A stretch of 64,000 nt of DNA from Catonia carolina (lineage: Eukaryota > Arthropoda > Insecta > Hemiptera > Achilidae), in NCBI GenBank assembly GCA_035578175.1, contig JAQMRL010000001.1, positions 51,917,553-51,981,552 of the forward strand, given 5' to 3'. A model generated the notes under the pieces. It did no database searches. It was given only the letters and a program-made list of their open reading frames with translations, and was not told the DNA's origin. The translations under genes and the position numbers were made by a program. Shown here one piece after another: positions 35,810 through 47,389 of the stretch (position 1 is the stretch's first letter; each line of letters opens with the position of its first letter).

Positions 35810-36839
35810 GGCCCAAAAACGGAAGTCAAGAAATTAAAGTCAGAATTTGGAAACAAAAATAGCGTCATTCGAATCCTCGTAAAGAGTAGATATAAAAATC
35901 ACTAATGGTTTTTGCCATAGATAAGCCTTTTTAAAAATTCCCACCAGCCATAAGACGCGTCGTCCCATGAAAGGGATTTTTACTAATAAAGTCTTTTATT
36001 ACTTAAGCTACCAAATTGATTTTGCCGGAGAACTTAATGTAGACAAAATACATCGTTTTCATAGAATATGATTGCTATCACAGAGAAACAGTGCTCGCCG
36101 ACACTCAATGACATTTTATAATGTAATGGCAGTTCCGACTCTGTTGTAGCAGACAATTACTTTAGGATTAACATAAAAAGATAAATCATTAATGACAAAA
36201 ATTATTACGCTAATTCCAAGTATAGGCCTATATACCCGAAAATTAAACCACGCATAAAGATTCTACAACAACTGAAAATTGATCTGAAGTTTCACATAAG
36301 TGAGGATAAGTTTCCCCATGCCATTAATTGTATATACTTTCAACGAATAATTCAGCACATTTGTAATTTATTGTTACTTGCACCAAGAATAAAATAATTT
36401 TAAGAAATAACGATATTTCGGTTTAAATCTTTATATTATGGTAATAAAGTTATATGTAGCCTACTTGCAATATTGAATTCTTAAGTACCCTTAGTTTTAA
36501 TTTACCTAAAAACGTACAATCTCGTGGCAGGGATTAAAAACATAAAATTAATTTTTTTGGAAACTCATGCTGGCATTTTGAATAAATTTGACAAGTAAAA
36601 TTCAAGGGTTCATAAGAATTCTCTAAAATGAACAGTTGTAAACTGGAAAAGTGAGTATAGCGAATACAAAATTTAAACGGATTAAATATAGATATGTGCA
36701 AAAATTAAAAATAAATCGTACAAGTGAACCGGAATGATATATTACGGTTCGAAATTATGAATAAATAAACGACTTTCTTGTGTCACCATTTAGGCACTTT
36801 TAAAAACGTTTTAACTTTTATTTATTTTTTATGCCAGTT
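35810..36839. other. Intergenic DNA, nothing recognised
   Basis: AT-rich with no repeat or gene signal. Confidence 0.4.
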
Positions 36840-37500
36840 CCGTCAGCGACATATGCACAAATAGTTAGCTGTGGTCAGCAGTACATCATCACAGAGCAGA
36901 AACACCACTTGCGCTGGTGTGGAGGTGATAGTAGTGTGCACGTATTGCGGATGGTTGGGGGAGGTTGTATTCTGATCAAGCAGTAGCACGCCTGCTGTCA
37001 GCCCTTGTTCTGATTTACGTCCCCTCTGGGAGATGACACAACGGTCTCTGCTAATAAAACCCGAGGCCGTTCGTTCCGTCACCCGCTCATTTTTCATTCA
37101 TGCTCTGCTCACTTACCGTAAATATGACCCCTCTCTCCCCGATTGCCGACCATTTCCATTACGATCCCGAAGGACCTCATAATTTCCGCTGTGTCTGGCT
37201 TTATTACGCAATGGTACTTGCAAACATCGATACAAATATGCAGTAGCTGATGGAGAGGTGAGGAAGAGGCGTTACCATAACATAACACTCCGACCGACAC
37301 TGGATCATCGCAGAATTTGTATTAGCCTAGCATGCATCCTCAAACACGCGATGCAAACAATCCAAGCGGTCGTCCCTTAGGACTCTACTAACCGCTTTGG
37401 GGAGGAACTCAATTCATCCACAATGTAACCTACTAGAATCCACAATATGTCAAATCCCCGATGCATCCACTACACACATGCAACATTGCATTTACCGTTC
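36840..37500. other. GC-richer unannotated block
   Basis: Balanced base composition without homopolymers, and unlike any other part of the window. ORFs at 36843-37097 and 37109-37300 (minus) show no domain or compositional support. Candidate conserved noncoding element or divergent exon; not resolvable here. Confidence 0.3.
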
Positions 37501-39453
37501 GTATGTATTATATTAGTTATCTACCGCATCAATTAACCCTACATAATTTGGTATAAGAAATAATGCACGTTCATGAATTATTACAAAACTTAAACACGAC
37601 GGTATGAATGTAATGGAAGTTACAATAACGTTACATCCTAACATTTCGGTACGCCTACATCATGTTTTCCCACAATCCAAAATTAATTCAATCAAAATCA
37701 GTTTAACAATTTAAGTTTAGGCGTTTCTTTTAAAATAAAGACTTCTGAAACATAATGTTTCACATAATGTCTCACTCCAATTACTCATTTGAACTATCTC
37801 TCTTTATTGAATATAATGCGTTAACCCAGATACGATATTAAACTTCAACCCCATAAAACTTGATAAATTATTAATAACTGGACGTCTCAAGATGTTGCAA
37901 ACTGTGACTGCTGAGGATTGAGAATTCGAAAAATGTTTGGGTAGTTCCCTTGGGATTACCTTTAATATCCGTAAGGTACTAACTGTAAACACCAAATAAG
38001 GTTGCAGAGTAAAAACATCATACCTCCAGCAAACCCTTCTTCATTAGAATAGGATGAAAGCGAGTGTCCGTGTCTAAAGCCTGGGCCCTCTGGCTAACCA
38101 AGGGAAAAACCTTGACATAGAAACCTTCTTCGGCCAAGTTGAAGGTTTCACTATAGTCGACTAACATACAGAAAAAATTCCTTCGTCACGGAAACGAACA
38201 GTTTGCCTGGTAGATCATGAGGAGAAAAATTCCGGAGACTTGAACTGAGATGTATCATCGGCGAAAAAGAAATGTGGGGGTTAAATTGAATCATAGATTT
38301 ATTAGAATTATTATTAGATTGATAGTTTCTTTGAGTGTATCAATCTCTTTCTGGCCAGTTTTTTGAAACGTCTGAATTTTCTGCAACAATACGAAACTGT
38401 ATGGATAAATAATGGAGTAGGTAGGCTACTTTTTTCTTGTTACGGTTATTCCCATATGTGCGATATAATTAGGAATCAAAATCAATTTTACAATTTCTCT
38501 AATGTAGGTACAGAAAAAGTTTCGATGCATCTACAATGCTTTATTTCAAGAAATGAAAGGTACTATAGACTAAATTTCATTAAAATGTTTCAATAGATTC
38601 CGTTCGTGATCAATTTTAATTCTAAAATTTGTTTTAGTACTAATGTAGACAAGAGTTCGTGTTTAGCGATGTGTTTCGAGCAAGTAAGGGTCTGGCATGG
38701 CATGTCGTTGTCTTTGTCGGGGTAATGGAAGGGCGGCGTTCAATGGGGGCTTCAATTGATCCGGGTGATTGATGCGCTGTTGGTGCACACAAGGGATGAG
38801 TCAGGCCGATCTTATGTCGTATCGTCTTCTTGTCTTTGTCCACGCTAAGCCAAACTAAGTCAATCCCTTCTGATGGATCACCGGGCACTAACATTAATCT
38901 ATTCTTTAATTAAATATAACACCCTTAATTTATTTTATATTTTTTTAGAAAAAAAATCCGTAAAAGAATTAAATAATAAACTTAATAACTGTGATTAATA
39001 ATGTTTTTGATTTTCATTATACAATTTTAAATCCATTATTCTGAGTCGATCACGTATAAAATTAATAAAGGTAGACATCTCTGTTACTCCATCAGAAAAC
39101 TGGTACATAGTCGGGATGAAAACTTTCGGATCGATCAGGCTAGGATCCGTAAAACATATGTTAAAACACATTGAACCCAATATTTTTTCTTCTTCAGGTG
39201 CCCTAACTGGTCCGGACGGAAGCAATCATCATGGAGATACGCACTTTATTTACTGCTCCTCGAAATAATTTCACCGAGGTAACACCAAATAACTTTTTGA
39301 GATCTGCGAGCAAGGATATCGTTCTTTTACAAAATTCTGTAATTCCCTTAACCCATGAGTAGTGATTTGATTGAGTCTGTAATCATCCTATTTCTGATGA
39401 TATGTACTCCGACTTGCGTAGATTAATTGTCAGAAACGGATCAGGCTTATTTC
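37501..39453. other. Intergenic DNA with a GC-richer stretch at 38640-38890
   Basis: 38640-38890 stands out in composition; the antisense ORF there (84 codons) has no recognisable motif. 38010-38270 is also less AT-rich. Nothing assignable. Confidence 0.35.
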
Positions 39454-39850
39454 CTATTTTCTAAAGAACCTCTTCGTAAGTAATGTGTCCTCCGATTGGA
39501 GGTTTGCGATCATAAAAGTAATTCTTAATTTGAACACTCCTGTACTAAATAAATCTATTGAGGAGCAATGATGGCAATCTCGCAGTTTTTTAACCAGGAT
39601 GTTCTTCTTTCTCCTACGTTCTTCTCTCCTTATATTTTTCCCTATATAATGAACTGCAATAGATGATATTTTCTCCAACCACAACTTGTCCAAAATACTC
39701 CAGTACGGAGCCTAGAAAATCTTTAGCTTATCAATCTATTCATTTGTGCATTTGAAATAAGAGCTCATTTTCCTTTTCTCCGTTCTAGATAACCTAAACA
39801 CACTTTGATTATCCATATTTCAAAGGCTTGAATTTTGCCTATTTCTTGCT
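39454..39850 (-). pseudogene. LINE C-terminal fragment of the AAG-tailed family
   Basis: On the minus strand a 79-codon frame reads ILVKKLRDC...SIDLF-TGVFKLRITFMIANLQ, matching the end of the long LINE (SWIKNLREWY...SELFRAAVSKVQIAMMIANL). Upstream (39780-39850) a frame with KIQAFEIWIIK matches the KLEAFELWVYRR block. The AAG tail is reduced to ACGAAGAGG-like sequence. It is 5'-truncated and frameshifted, and more diverged than 18465-20777. Confidence 0.72.
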
Positions 39851-40107
39851 CCTGAAGAGTCGATGCCTTCTTTTCAGACAACAGAAAAGCACATGAATCT
39901 GATTGGGATTCAGGCCTACATACTTTTATCCTTCTTATAAAACAAATGCCTTACTTTTTTAAAGACCACTTTCGCCACTCCATCCGTAGACCTTACTCCT
40001 ATTTCTGGTGCTTATTCGATATTCTCATATATTACTGTCTTAAAATTTCTGTAGGCTACCTCCTTATTTTTTCAATGTAACAGTTATTTATTGTTAAGTT
40101 CACTACC
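39851..40107. other. Spacer, possibly further LINE remnant
   Basis: May extend the antisense LINE fragment, but I could not align it reliably. Confidence 0.3.
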
Positions 40108-40115
40108 TCATTCTT

Positions 40116-40728
40116 CAGTGATGAATTCAGTGGGTGGCCCGGGGGGAAATTCCCCCGAATGTAAAAATTAGCCCCCAAAAATGTTGAAATCATAAATCTT
40201 AAATATTTTGTTAACACAAACCAATCACTAAAACATTTTTTTGGATTCAGGGAACCTAAAAACGTGTATAGCCGGTGAATACTCGATTTCGAAAATTTTA
40301 CTCGAAAGCATTATTTTCTTTCCCTATATTAATATTTGGCAAGAGAAAGGAAAAAGGAACTATTAAAAAAATCACTAATACTATGAACGACAAATATGGC
40401 TAGTAGGCCTATATACACAAAAATCACTAGAAACTATTAAAAACAACTACAATAGTTTCAGTTTGGGTAAATCATTTTCATTTAGAATGCTCTCTGTATC
40501 TATCTTTTAACTTCTGCGTAGGTTTCTGGCTGCTCTTTAAATTTAAATTTGGAAATTTTGGTCATTCATTCTTAACATTTAAATTCAAATGTAAATTTCA
40601 ATTTTGTAAAATTGTAACTGTCAAATACACAAAAATTATCAAAAAAATAAAAACTTAAACGACATGTCAAACTCCCCCCCCCCCATGTTTGATCCCTCCC
40701 CGAAACAAAGTGTCTGAATTAATCACTG
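40116..40728. mobile_element. hAT-like MITE, 613 bp
   Basis: The ends CAGTGATGAATTCAG and, complemented, CAGTGATTAATTCAG match at 14 of 15 positions. A perfect 8-bp duplication TCATTCTT flanks the element at 40108-40115 and 40729-40736. An 8-bp duplication with a CAG-type end is the signature of hAT transposons. The interior is AT-rich with C or G runs near both ends (an 11-C run at 40674-40684) and has no transposase, so it is non-autonomous. Confidence 0.9.
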
Positions 40729-40736
40729 TCATTCTT

Positions 40737-42045
40737 AGTTTTGGATAAGACCACCAATTCTTGTTTTATTCAAGTTTTCTCAGAAATCATGATTTACTGT
40801 CTCTGTTCAACTGTTCCATCATCCTTTGAAGAAAATCTTCTGAAAATTTTATACTAATTAGAAATTATTGTAAATCTTAGCTTTAATTCAGTAGGATTTA
40901 ATTTTTAATGCGTAATGGGGAATTCATATTAAAGCCGACGATAAAAATTGGACCGTTGTTTAATCACTTTTATTCTATTCTTGAAAATTGACAATTGAGT
41001 GTGATAAGATATGTGAACATGATTTATGAGTTATTTTCTTATTAAGTGCTATTAATTCTATTTTAAAAAATAAGTTATAAATCATTATTAATTAAGCAGT
41101 ATTTGTAATTAACGCTTGAAACTTTTGTAATGCGCCTACTGTTATGGACCATTAAAACCCATTCAACTTTGACGAACTCTTTTAAAAAAGTCTATCATTA
41201 GCCTATTATATAAATAAAATAGGCCTACTTAATTTACTAATTACTAAACAACGCAAGTAGTTTTTTTAAAAGAAATGAGAATAATATTTTATAAAATTAG
41301 ATTATAATTTTAACTTAATATTTTGATTGTGATAATTCAAGAGGCAATAAATTACTGATATTTTTAATTTTTAATTGTACGAATAATAAAAGTAATACTT
41401 TAATGTTTGTCTAAAGGAAAAATACAAAGTCTGAATAAGCAAACAATGTTGATGCATTACAATCCGTTGAAACAACAATATGATGTACAAAATGGAAAAT
41501 CTCTGAAAATGGAAATTGAAATAGTATCTCCCGTAAAAAAAGATATTCCATGGAGGAACAGCAGAACTTTAAGTGTATGTTGTAGGCCTACCAGTGAAAA
41601 TAAAGAAAAAAGTTCCATAAACATAGATCTGGAAATACTACATTGACAATTTACGATTAGAGGAAAATCTCGTCTTGACTTCTGCTCCTCCGTTTAGTTG
41701 AACCCATACTGAAATCCTGGGAGTATTAGAAACAAGGAAAATTTAATGGTTTTGTACGTTTCTCTTGGTCTAAAAAATTTAAAGAAATGGTCCCAAAGCA
41801 TTGCCCTCCATAATTTTTGAGAAATTGAAGTTAAGCATAATATATTTGGGTCGAAAAACGCATAGACTACTTGATTTTGTGAATTTACTCCGTTATTGGC
41901 AATGCAATCAACTCAATTACAAGAAAAATCATGTTAAAAAATTGGAGAAAGTTTATTTTCTGACCAAACATTTTTGTTTTTTTAACCCAGTTTTCGAAAG
42001 CTACGAAATTTAAAATTCTGGTACACATTTTCTTGTTTTTTTTTT
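40737..42045. other. AT-rich intergenic DNA
   Basis: Chance ORFs only (41407-41646 and 41801-42013), with lysine/asparagine-rich composition and no domain. Confidence 0.45.
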
Positions 42046-42052
42046 AATTTTT

Positions 42053-44304
42053 AGATTCCGAACAATAAGGTATCAATAAGGTACTGGATGTCCGAGTGCA
42101 GAGAGGCGCAGTGTGTGGATCTGATCATTTCTTACTCAAGTCAAGGCGGGTAATGAGAAGGAAATTTGTAGGATGTAATAAAAATTCATATGAACTTTAA
42201 CAAGTACAACAAGTAAGATATAATATCGAAAGCTTACAAAATGAATCCACAGTCTTTCTTTATAGGTTAAGATTGGTTTCAAGGGTAGAACCACCACTAG
42301 GTGCTCCACAACAAATGTATGACCAGTTAAAAGGATGGATACATGAAGCAGCCAAAGAAGCGTTAAGAGAACAAAGACGGAAAGAAGTAAACGGCAGAAG
42401 GAACTATTGGTGGAATGAAGAACTGGAGAATTTAGTGAAGGAAAAGAAGAAAGCGTACCTCAAATGGCTCTCTACTAAAGATGATCAAGATAAACAGTTA
42501 TACAGAAGGTTTTGTTATCTTGTAAAAAAGGAAGTAACTGTAGCAAAAAATGTATTTTGGGACAAGACGTGTACGGATATTGATAGCCAGTTAGGAGGAT
42601 CCAGATCTAGAGCAGCGTGGGATATTTTTAAAAAATTAAGGAAAAATAAAAAAGAAACTTTGACAATCGACCCTTTTGGGCAAGAAATGTGGAAAAGGTA
42701 TTATCAAGAATTGTTGACAGAAAATAGAAATTAATTCAAAGAGGTTAGGTATGATGTAATAGAGGAAATGAATCAAACGGAACCTTTGGAGAAGGATGAA
42801 GTGAAACATGCAATTAACGTAATGAAAGGTAATAAAGCAGCGGGTCCTGGAGGTATACCGATTGAACTATATAAGAATGCTCCCGATGTGGTTATAGAGT
42901 ATGTAGTAACCTTATTTCAAAAGTGTATTGAAGGGGAAGATGTACCTACAGAATGGAAGATTGCCCACATTAGTTCACTGTACAAAAAAGGGGATAAAAG
43001 AGAGTGTTCCAATTATCGTGGACTGAGTGTTACAGCTTCAACCGGTAGACTGTATGGACGAATACTAAGAGATAGAATTGAAAAGGAAATAGTAGATCAG
43101 GAAGAACAAAGTGGGTTCCGAGCAGGAAGGTCCTGTATTGATAATATATTCTGCTTGAAACAACTGATTGAAAAAACAATTGCACATGGCAGTGAACTCC
43201 ATATAGCCTTCATTGATTTGAAGAAGGCTTATGACAGTGTACCAATAAACAGATTATGGGAAGCCATGGAGAGAAGTGGAATAAACAATACATACATCAA
43301 CGCAGTAAAAAAGATGTATGAAGATAATATGAGTTGCGTGAAAAGTCGAGAAGGAGTGTCAAGCATGTTTCTTGTCAACAAAGGTTTGAGACAGAGGTGT
43401 TGTATATCTCCTACCCTGTTTAAGATATACATGAATGCGGCACTGGAAAAATGGCGTAGAAAATGTAGGAATATGGGAGTCCAATTGGGAAGAGACTACT
43501 TCATACACTTTTGTTTGCTGACAAACGGTTGTTCTAGCTGAGGATGAAGATGATTTGGAATACATGTTGCAAAAATTAATAGAGGAGTATGATAAATGGG
43601 GGCTAGAGGTGAACACGGAAAAGACGCAGTACTTGGTTATTGGAAGAGATGGAAGAGACCTTAATGTAAACGGAAACATCATTAAGAATGTTGAAGAGTA
43701 TAAATATTTAGGAGTGACGTTTACAAAAAATGGAAGGGACGAAAAAGACATAGCTAATAAAATTGTGAAAGGAAAGGCATTAACTAGTCAACTGAACTCA
43801 ATTCTGTGGAGTCTCAACATAAGAAAAGACATAAAGAAACGAATATTTTCAGCAATAGTGGAAGGTACGGTGACATATGGGGCAGACGTGTGGACCATTA
43901 CGCAAAACATGAAAAGTAGAATCAGTACAGTGGAGAACAGATACTGGAGAAGATGTTGCAGATTGACGTTACGAGATAGGGTAACGAATATAAGAGTAAG
44001 AGAGATAATGGGCATTGAAAACTCAATAATAGACCATATTGAGAGAAAACAACTGCACTGGTATGGTCACATGCGAAGAATGAGCAACGTACGAATTCCA
44101 CTGAAGGCATGGAACTGGAGACCGCAGCGAAATAGAAAAAGAGGAAGATCGAGAGGGAGATGGATGGAAGGTATTGACAGAGCCATGGAAAGAAGAAACA
44201 TAGAGGAGGAGTCATGGCAAGACAGGCAAAAATGGCGTTTTGACTGCGACAAACGACCCATAGTGTTGTAAATAGTCGCCACTATATAATACAGATTCCG
44301 AACA
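42053..44304 (+). mobile_element. 5'-truncated APE-type LINE with 12-bp target duplication
   Basis: AGATTCCGAACA occurs at 42053-42064 and 44293-44304, directly flanking the LINE body 42065-44292. The copy starts late in the endonuclease domain and runs through RT to the C terminus. It has no simple-repeat or poly-A tail. It landed 8 bp inside the 5' end of the Jockey-like copy, so it is the younger insertion. The clade looks RTE-like but is tentative. Confidence 0.88.
42081..44271 (+). pseudogene. LINE endonuclease-reverse transcriptase, inactivated (inner element)
   Basis: The frame opens in the endonuclease C terminus with RGAVCGSDHFL (SDH at 42120-42128). An in-frame TAA at 42198 and another at 42732 interrupt it. 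RT blocks follow: GNKAAGPGGIPIELYK, YKKGDKRECSNYRGLS, SGFRAGRS, AFIDLKKAYDSV, and GLRQRCCISPTLF where G-L-R-Q-G is usual. Small indels near 43490-43525 shift the frame. At the catalytic site the sequence reads F-A-D and then loses about 4 bp, removing the second Asp. The last frame (43555-44271) has VEEYKYLGVTF, YGADVWT and HWYGHMRRM, ending RPIVL. It is enzymatically dead. Confidence 0.88.
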
Positions 44305-45749
44305 TAGAAAATTTCCTTAATGCTCTTCTGCAACTTAGCCTTCCCCCAAAGCCAGTTTCCCCCGGGGAACTCGTCCGAGCAATTCACGACCTGCCATTAG
44401 GCAAAGCCCGGGGATATGATCTTATTACTTCAATACTTTTGCGCCATCTTCCTAGGAAATCCATCATACTCTTAACTCACATCTACAATTCCATTCTCCG
44501 AGTCACTCACTTCCCTATTCAGTGGAAGTACTCTATCGTAATTCTCTTCTTAAAACCAGACAAACCACCTCACCAACTAACTTCTTACAGGCCAGTTAGC
44601 TTACTCTCTATTCTGTCCAAACTATTTGAGAAATTCCTTTTACCACGCCTAGTACCGTTTATCGATGCTTCAAACACAATTCCTGATCACCAGTTCGGAT
44701 TTCGTTCATCTCATTCCACGCTTCAGCAATGTCACCGACTAACTGATATAATCTCTTCAGCTCTTGAAAACAGACAATATTGTTCAGCCGTGTTTCTTGA
44801 TGTATCTCAAGCCTTTGATCGGGTCTGGCATGATGGACTCCTCTACAAATTGAAACTAATACTTCCAGATAACCTGTATCTAGTAATAAGTTTCTAGTGG
44901 AACGTTACTTTAGAGTAAAACAAGGTGACGAACTTTTTGGAATGTACGAAGTCAATGCTGGTGTACCACAAGGAAGCGTACTTGCACCAAGGCTGTTTTC
45001 TGTAAGCACCAGTGACATACCAAATTGTATCTATACCACTATGGCTATGTTTGCTGATGATATGGCAGTTCTTGCGGTTGATGCCTATCCTGCAATTGCA
45101 AGTCGAAAGACACAAGACCATTTACACCAGATAGAGTCATGGCTTAAACTTTGGAAAATTAAAATTAATAAAAACAAATCGCAACAAATGACGTTTACTC
45201 TTAGACGACAAAACTGCCCAACCGTTTACATTAATAATATTCCGCTACCTCACACTACTCAAACACGCTACTTAGGCTTACACTTGGACAGAAAACTTAC
45301 ATGGAACGCACATGTTACACACACACACACGCCACAAACTCAAAACACGCTTCTATCAACTAAAACGCTTACTCGATAGACGTTCTAAATTAAACATGTC
45401 ACACAAATTAACAATCTACAAGACAGTCTTAAGACCAATCTGGACATATGGAGTTCAACTTTGGGGATCTGCTAAACCTTCACACACAAAACGTATACAA
45501 GCGATTCAGAACAAGATTCTACGAACGATAACGCAATGCCCCTTTTACATCACAAACTCAATGTTGCACAAATACTTACAAATGCCATACGTAATTGATG
45601 TCGCGAAACAACTATACAAGACGATGCATGACAAATTTGAACTACATGACAACCCTCTCATACAAAACATGTACACTAGGGCGCTACCGGGTACTTAGCG
45701 CAGACGTTTGAAGCGCCTCTGGCCAAGAGATCTTCTTGGCCAACTGTAG
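44298..45749 (+). pseudogene. Jockey-like reverse transcriptase, inactivated (outer element)
   Basis: Three frames give one RT. Frame one from 44298 carries ARGYDLIT, PIQWKYSIVI, LKPDKP, SYRPVSLLS, FGFRSSHST and FLDVSQAFDRVWHDGLL (first catalytic Asp). A shift near 44890 leads to 44897-45379 with GVPQGSVLAP and MFADDMAVLA, both catalytic Asp present, then YLGLHLDRKLTW. A second shift lies in an (AC)n run at about 45316-45330 and leads to a frame with IYKTVLRPIWTYGVQLWG. A premature stop at 45696 precedes the expected RRLKRLWPRDLLGQL end and stop at 45747-45749. The block order is that of Jockey-clade ORF2; catalytic motifs survive but the frame does not. Confidence 0.9.
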
Positions 45750-45884
45750 GACTGTGGTGATGACTGCACGCTCCTTCAAGTAAATCAAGTTTTGGAACAT
45801 TAGCTTCACGTTTAGAAATTGTTATATTAATTTAATAACAGATACTAAATTTCAATTAAAAGTGTCAAAAAAAAATTTTTAGAT

Positions 45885-46429
45885 CAAGGAAACTCATAAA
45901 ACAACAAATTTTCCTCTTAGCTATTGCTCAAAGTTTATATTAGTTTGGCTTCACTTTACTGGAGTACAAATCAAGGCGGAATCTTTCACCAGCCGTAACT
46001 AAATTAAAGTATTGGTGGACCTTTTATTATTAGGTTTTTGTTTATTTACACCAGCAAATAGGCCTACTGAACGTTTTTTTAAATATGGGTCATTCTTTAA
46101 TTATATGCAAAAATAATATTTAATTTATTGCTGTTTCAACGTGCATTACTGACCTATTCTTACCAAGTTATAATAACAAAAAAAAAAACTAAAAAGTTGC
46201 CAGAAGAAGGAAATAATATTTCACTATGGTAGATGGTGATCACTTGTTAGATATAAGGCAAAACTAAAGTAATATTAGTAAAATTTAGAAATATTGTTAG
46301 GTGGAAAGATTAACATTAACTATCATCGAGACAAGTGCAATATTTAATCGTTAGCGACAATGTGTTTTTGTGCGTGGCTGTCAGAAGTAGATGGTAACAT
46401 AACAACAGTGTACTCTCGGACATTTATTT
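45885..46429. other. AT-rich spacer with a possible hairpin-family fragment
   Basis: 45970-46030 has CGGAATCTTTCACC-AGCCGTAACT, loosely resembling the end of the hairpin arm at 9375-9400 (TTTCGCTAGCCGTAACTCGC). The rest is unassigned. Confidence 0.35.
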
Positions 46430-46925
46430 GAGGTTTTTTTTTTTGCTTTAATTTGTTATCGGGAACTGTGCTTTATTGACAACCACCTAATTCGATCGTT
46501 GCTGTTTTGTATTTTTGACGTGATTGGGTATGAATTTTTGAACAGGGATCCCCCAGTGGAGTTTGTTCAGGCCAGCTGGTCACCAAAGAAAGTCGTTTCC
46601 TCAACCAATGTTCCTTAAAAATTAATAGCGACTTTCTACCAGCTGATTAACTGGGTTGGCCCGAAGGTCTTTTTTACTAGTTTATTTATGGCTTTCGGGT
46701 CAGCTCAATCAATTGTTAGAGAGTCGCTATTAGTTTTTAAAAAGCACCGGTTGGGCAAGTGACTTTGTATGGGGATCACCTAACAGCCACTCTTGAACAA
46801 ACTCCACTGGGGGTCCCTGTTCAAAAGTCATACCTAATCCACGTCAAAAATACAGCACAAAGCAGCAATAAAATTGGGTGATTGTCAATAATGTACAGTT
46901 CCAGATAAAAAGTAAAGGCTAAAAA
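46430..46925. repeat. Head-to-head pair of family B repeats
   Basis: 46430-46680 is a B copy on the minus strand and 46685-46925 one on the plus strand. They meet at GGCCCGAAGG...CTTTCGGGTC, with A-rich ends pointing outward. The arms share CACTGGGGG(A)TCCCTGTTC, AGTCGCTATTA and GGTTG-GG/AAA-GACTTT blocks, roughly 80% identical. Either two separate insertions or one palindromic element whose half-copies lie at 2995-3240 and 22400-22475. Confidence 0.8.
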
Positions 46926-47029
46926 AATAAAGAAACAGTTTATTTAAAGTCACATCAAATTCTTTACTTATTAAAAACTACCAAGGGCTACGGTACAGAA
47001 TCAGTGAGTTTTAACATAATTTAACCACT

Positions 47030-47150
47030 AATATCTATTTTTGTTCTAGATCTTATCCAAGAATCAAATCCGGGACCTACCGCTTTGTAGTGGGTAGCAC
47101 AGATAGCGCTCTAATCATTGGGCCAATTTAATTTATTTTTTACATTTGAA
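47030..47150 (-). mobile_element. tRNA-derived SINE head
   Basis: On the minus strand TGGCCCAATGATTAG (A box, complement of 47111-47125) and a B box GGATTTGATTC-like (complement near 47059-47074) are spaced as in the other SINEs. The body is only partly kept. Confidence 0.65.
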
Positions 47151-47389
47151 GTCACATCAAAAAAATTGTGATATTAAGAAGGTTGTCTCGCTACATTAAT
47201 AATAAAAGTAAAATTCGAAATTAACAGTTAAACAAACAATAATAATAACGAAAAATATGAACAAAATATTAATTAATTACTTAACAAACAAATATTTACA
47301 ATATATATAAAAAATCACAAACTAAATCATAAAAAATTCTTATACCGTGTCTTATATGAATGAAAGCATTTTATACAGTTTATTGCTGA
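47151..47389. other. AT-rich spacer
   Basis: Nothing recognised. Confidence 0.4.

Larger units (their letters stand above)
42046..45884 (+). mobile_element. 5'-truncated Jockey-like LINE with its target duplication, interrupted by another LINE
   Basis: The element spans 42057-42064 and 44305-45873 around an inserted LINE. A 9-A run at 45867-45875 ends it. The direct repeat AATTTTTAGAT at 42046-42056 and 45874-45884 fits an 11-bp target duplication, although its T/A-rich composition makes chance matching easier. Without the insert, the 8-base start joins the remaining Jockey frame without a break, supporting the reconstruction of order. The 5' ORF1 and endonuclease are missing. Confidence 0.8.

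Noticed and set aside
41407..41646. 79-codon ORF upstream of the LINE nest
   Set aside because: No LINE or gene motif recognised; it starts at TTG, and Lys/Asn-rich composition fits AT-rich chance.
43229..44387. Minus-strand ORFs opposite the inner LINE and the Jockey-like start
   Set aside because: Shadows of purine-rich sense coding sequence.
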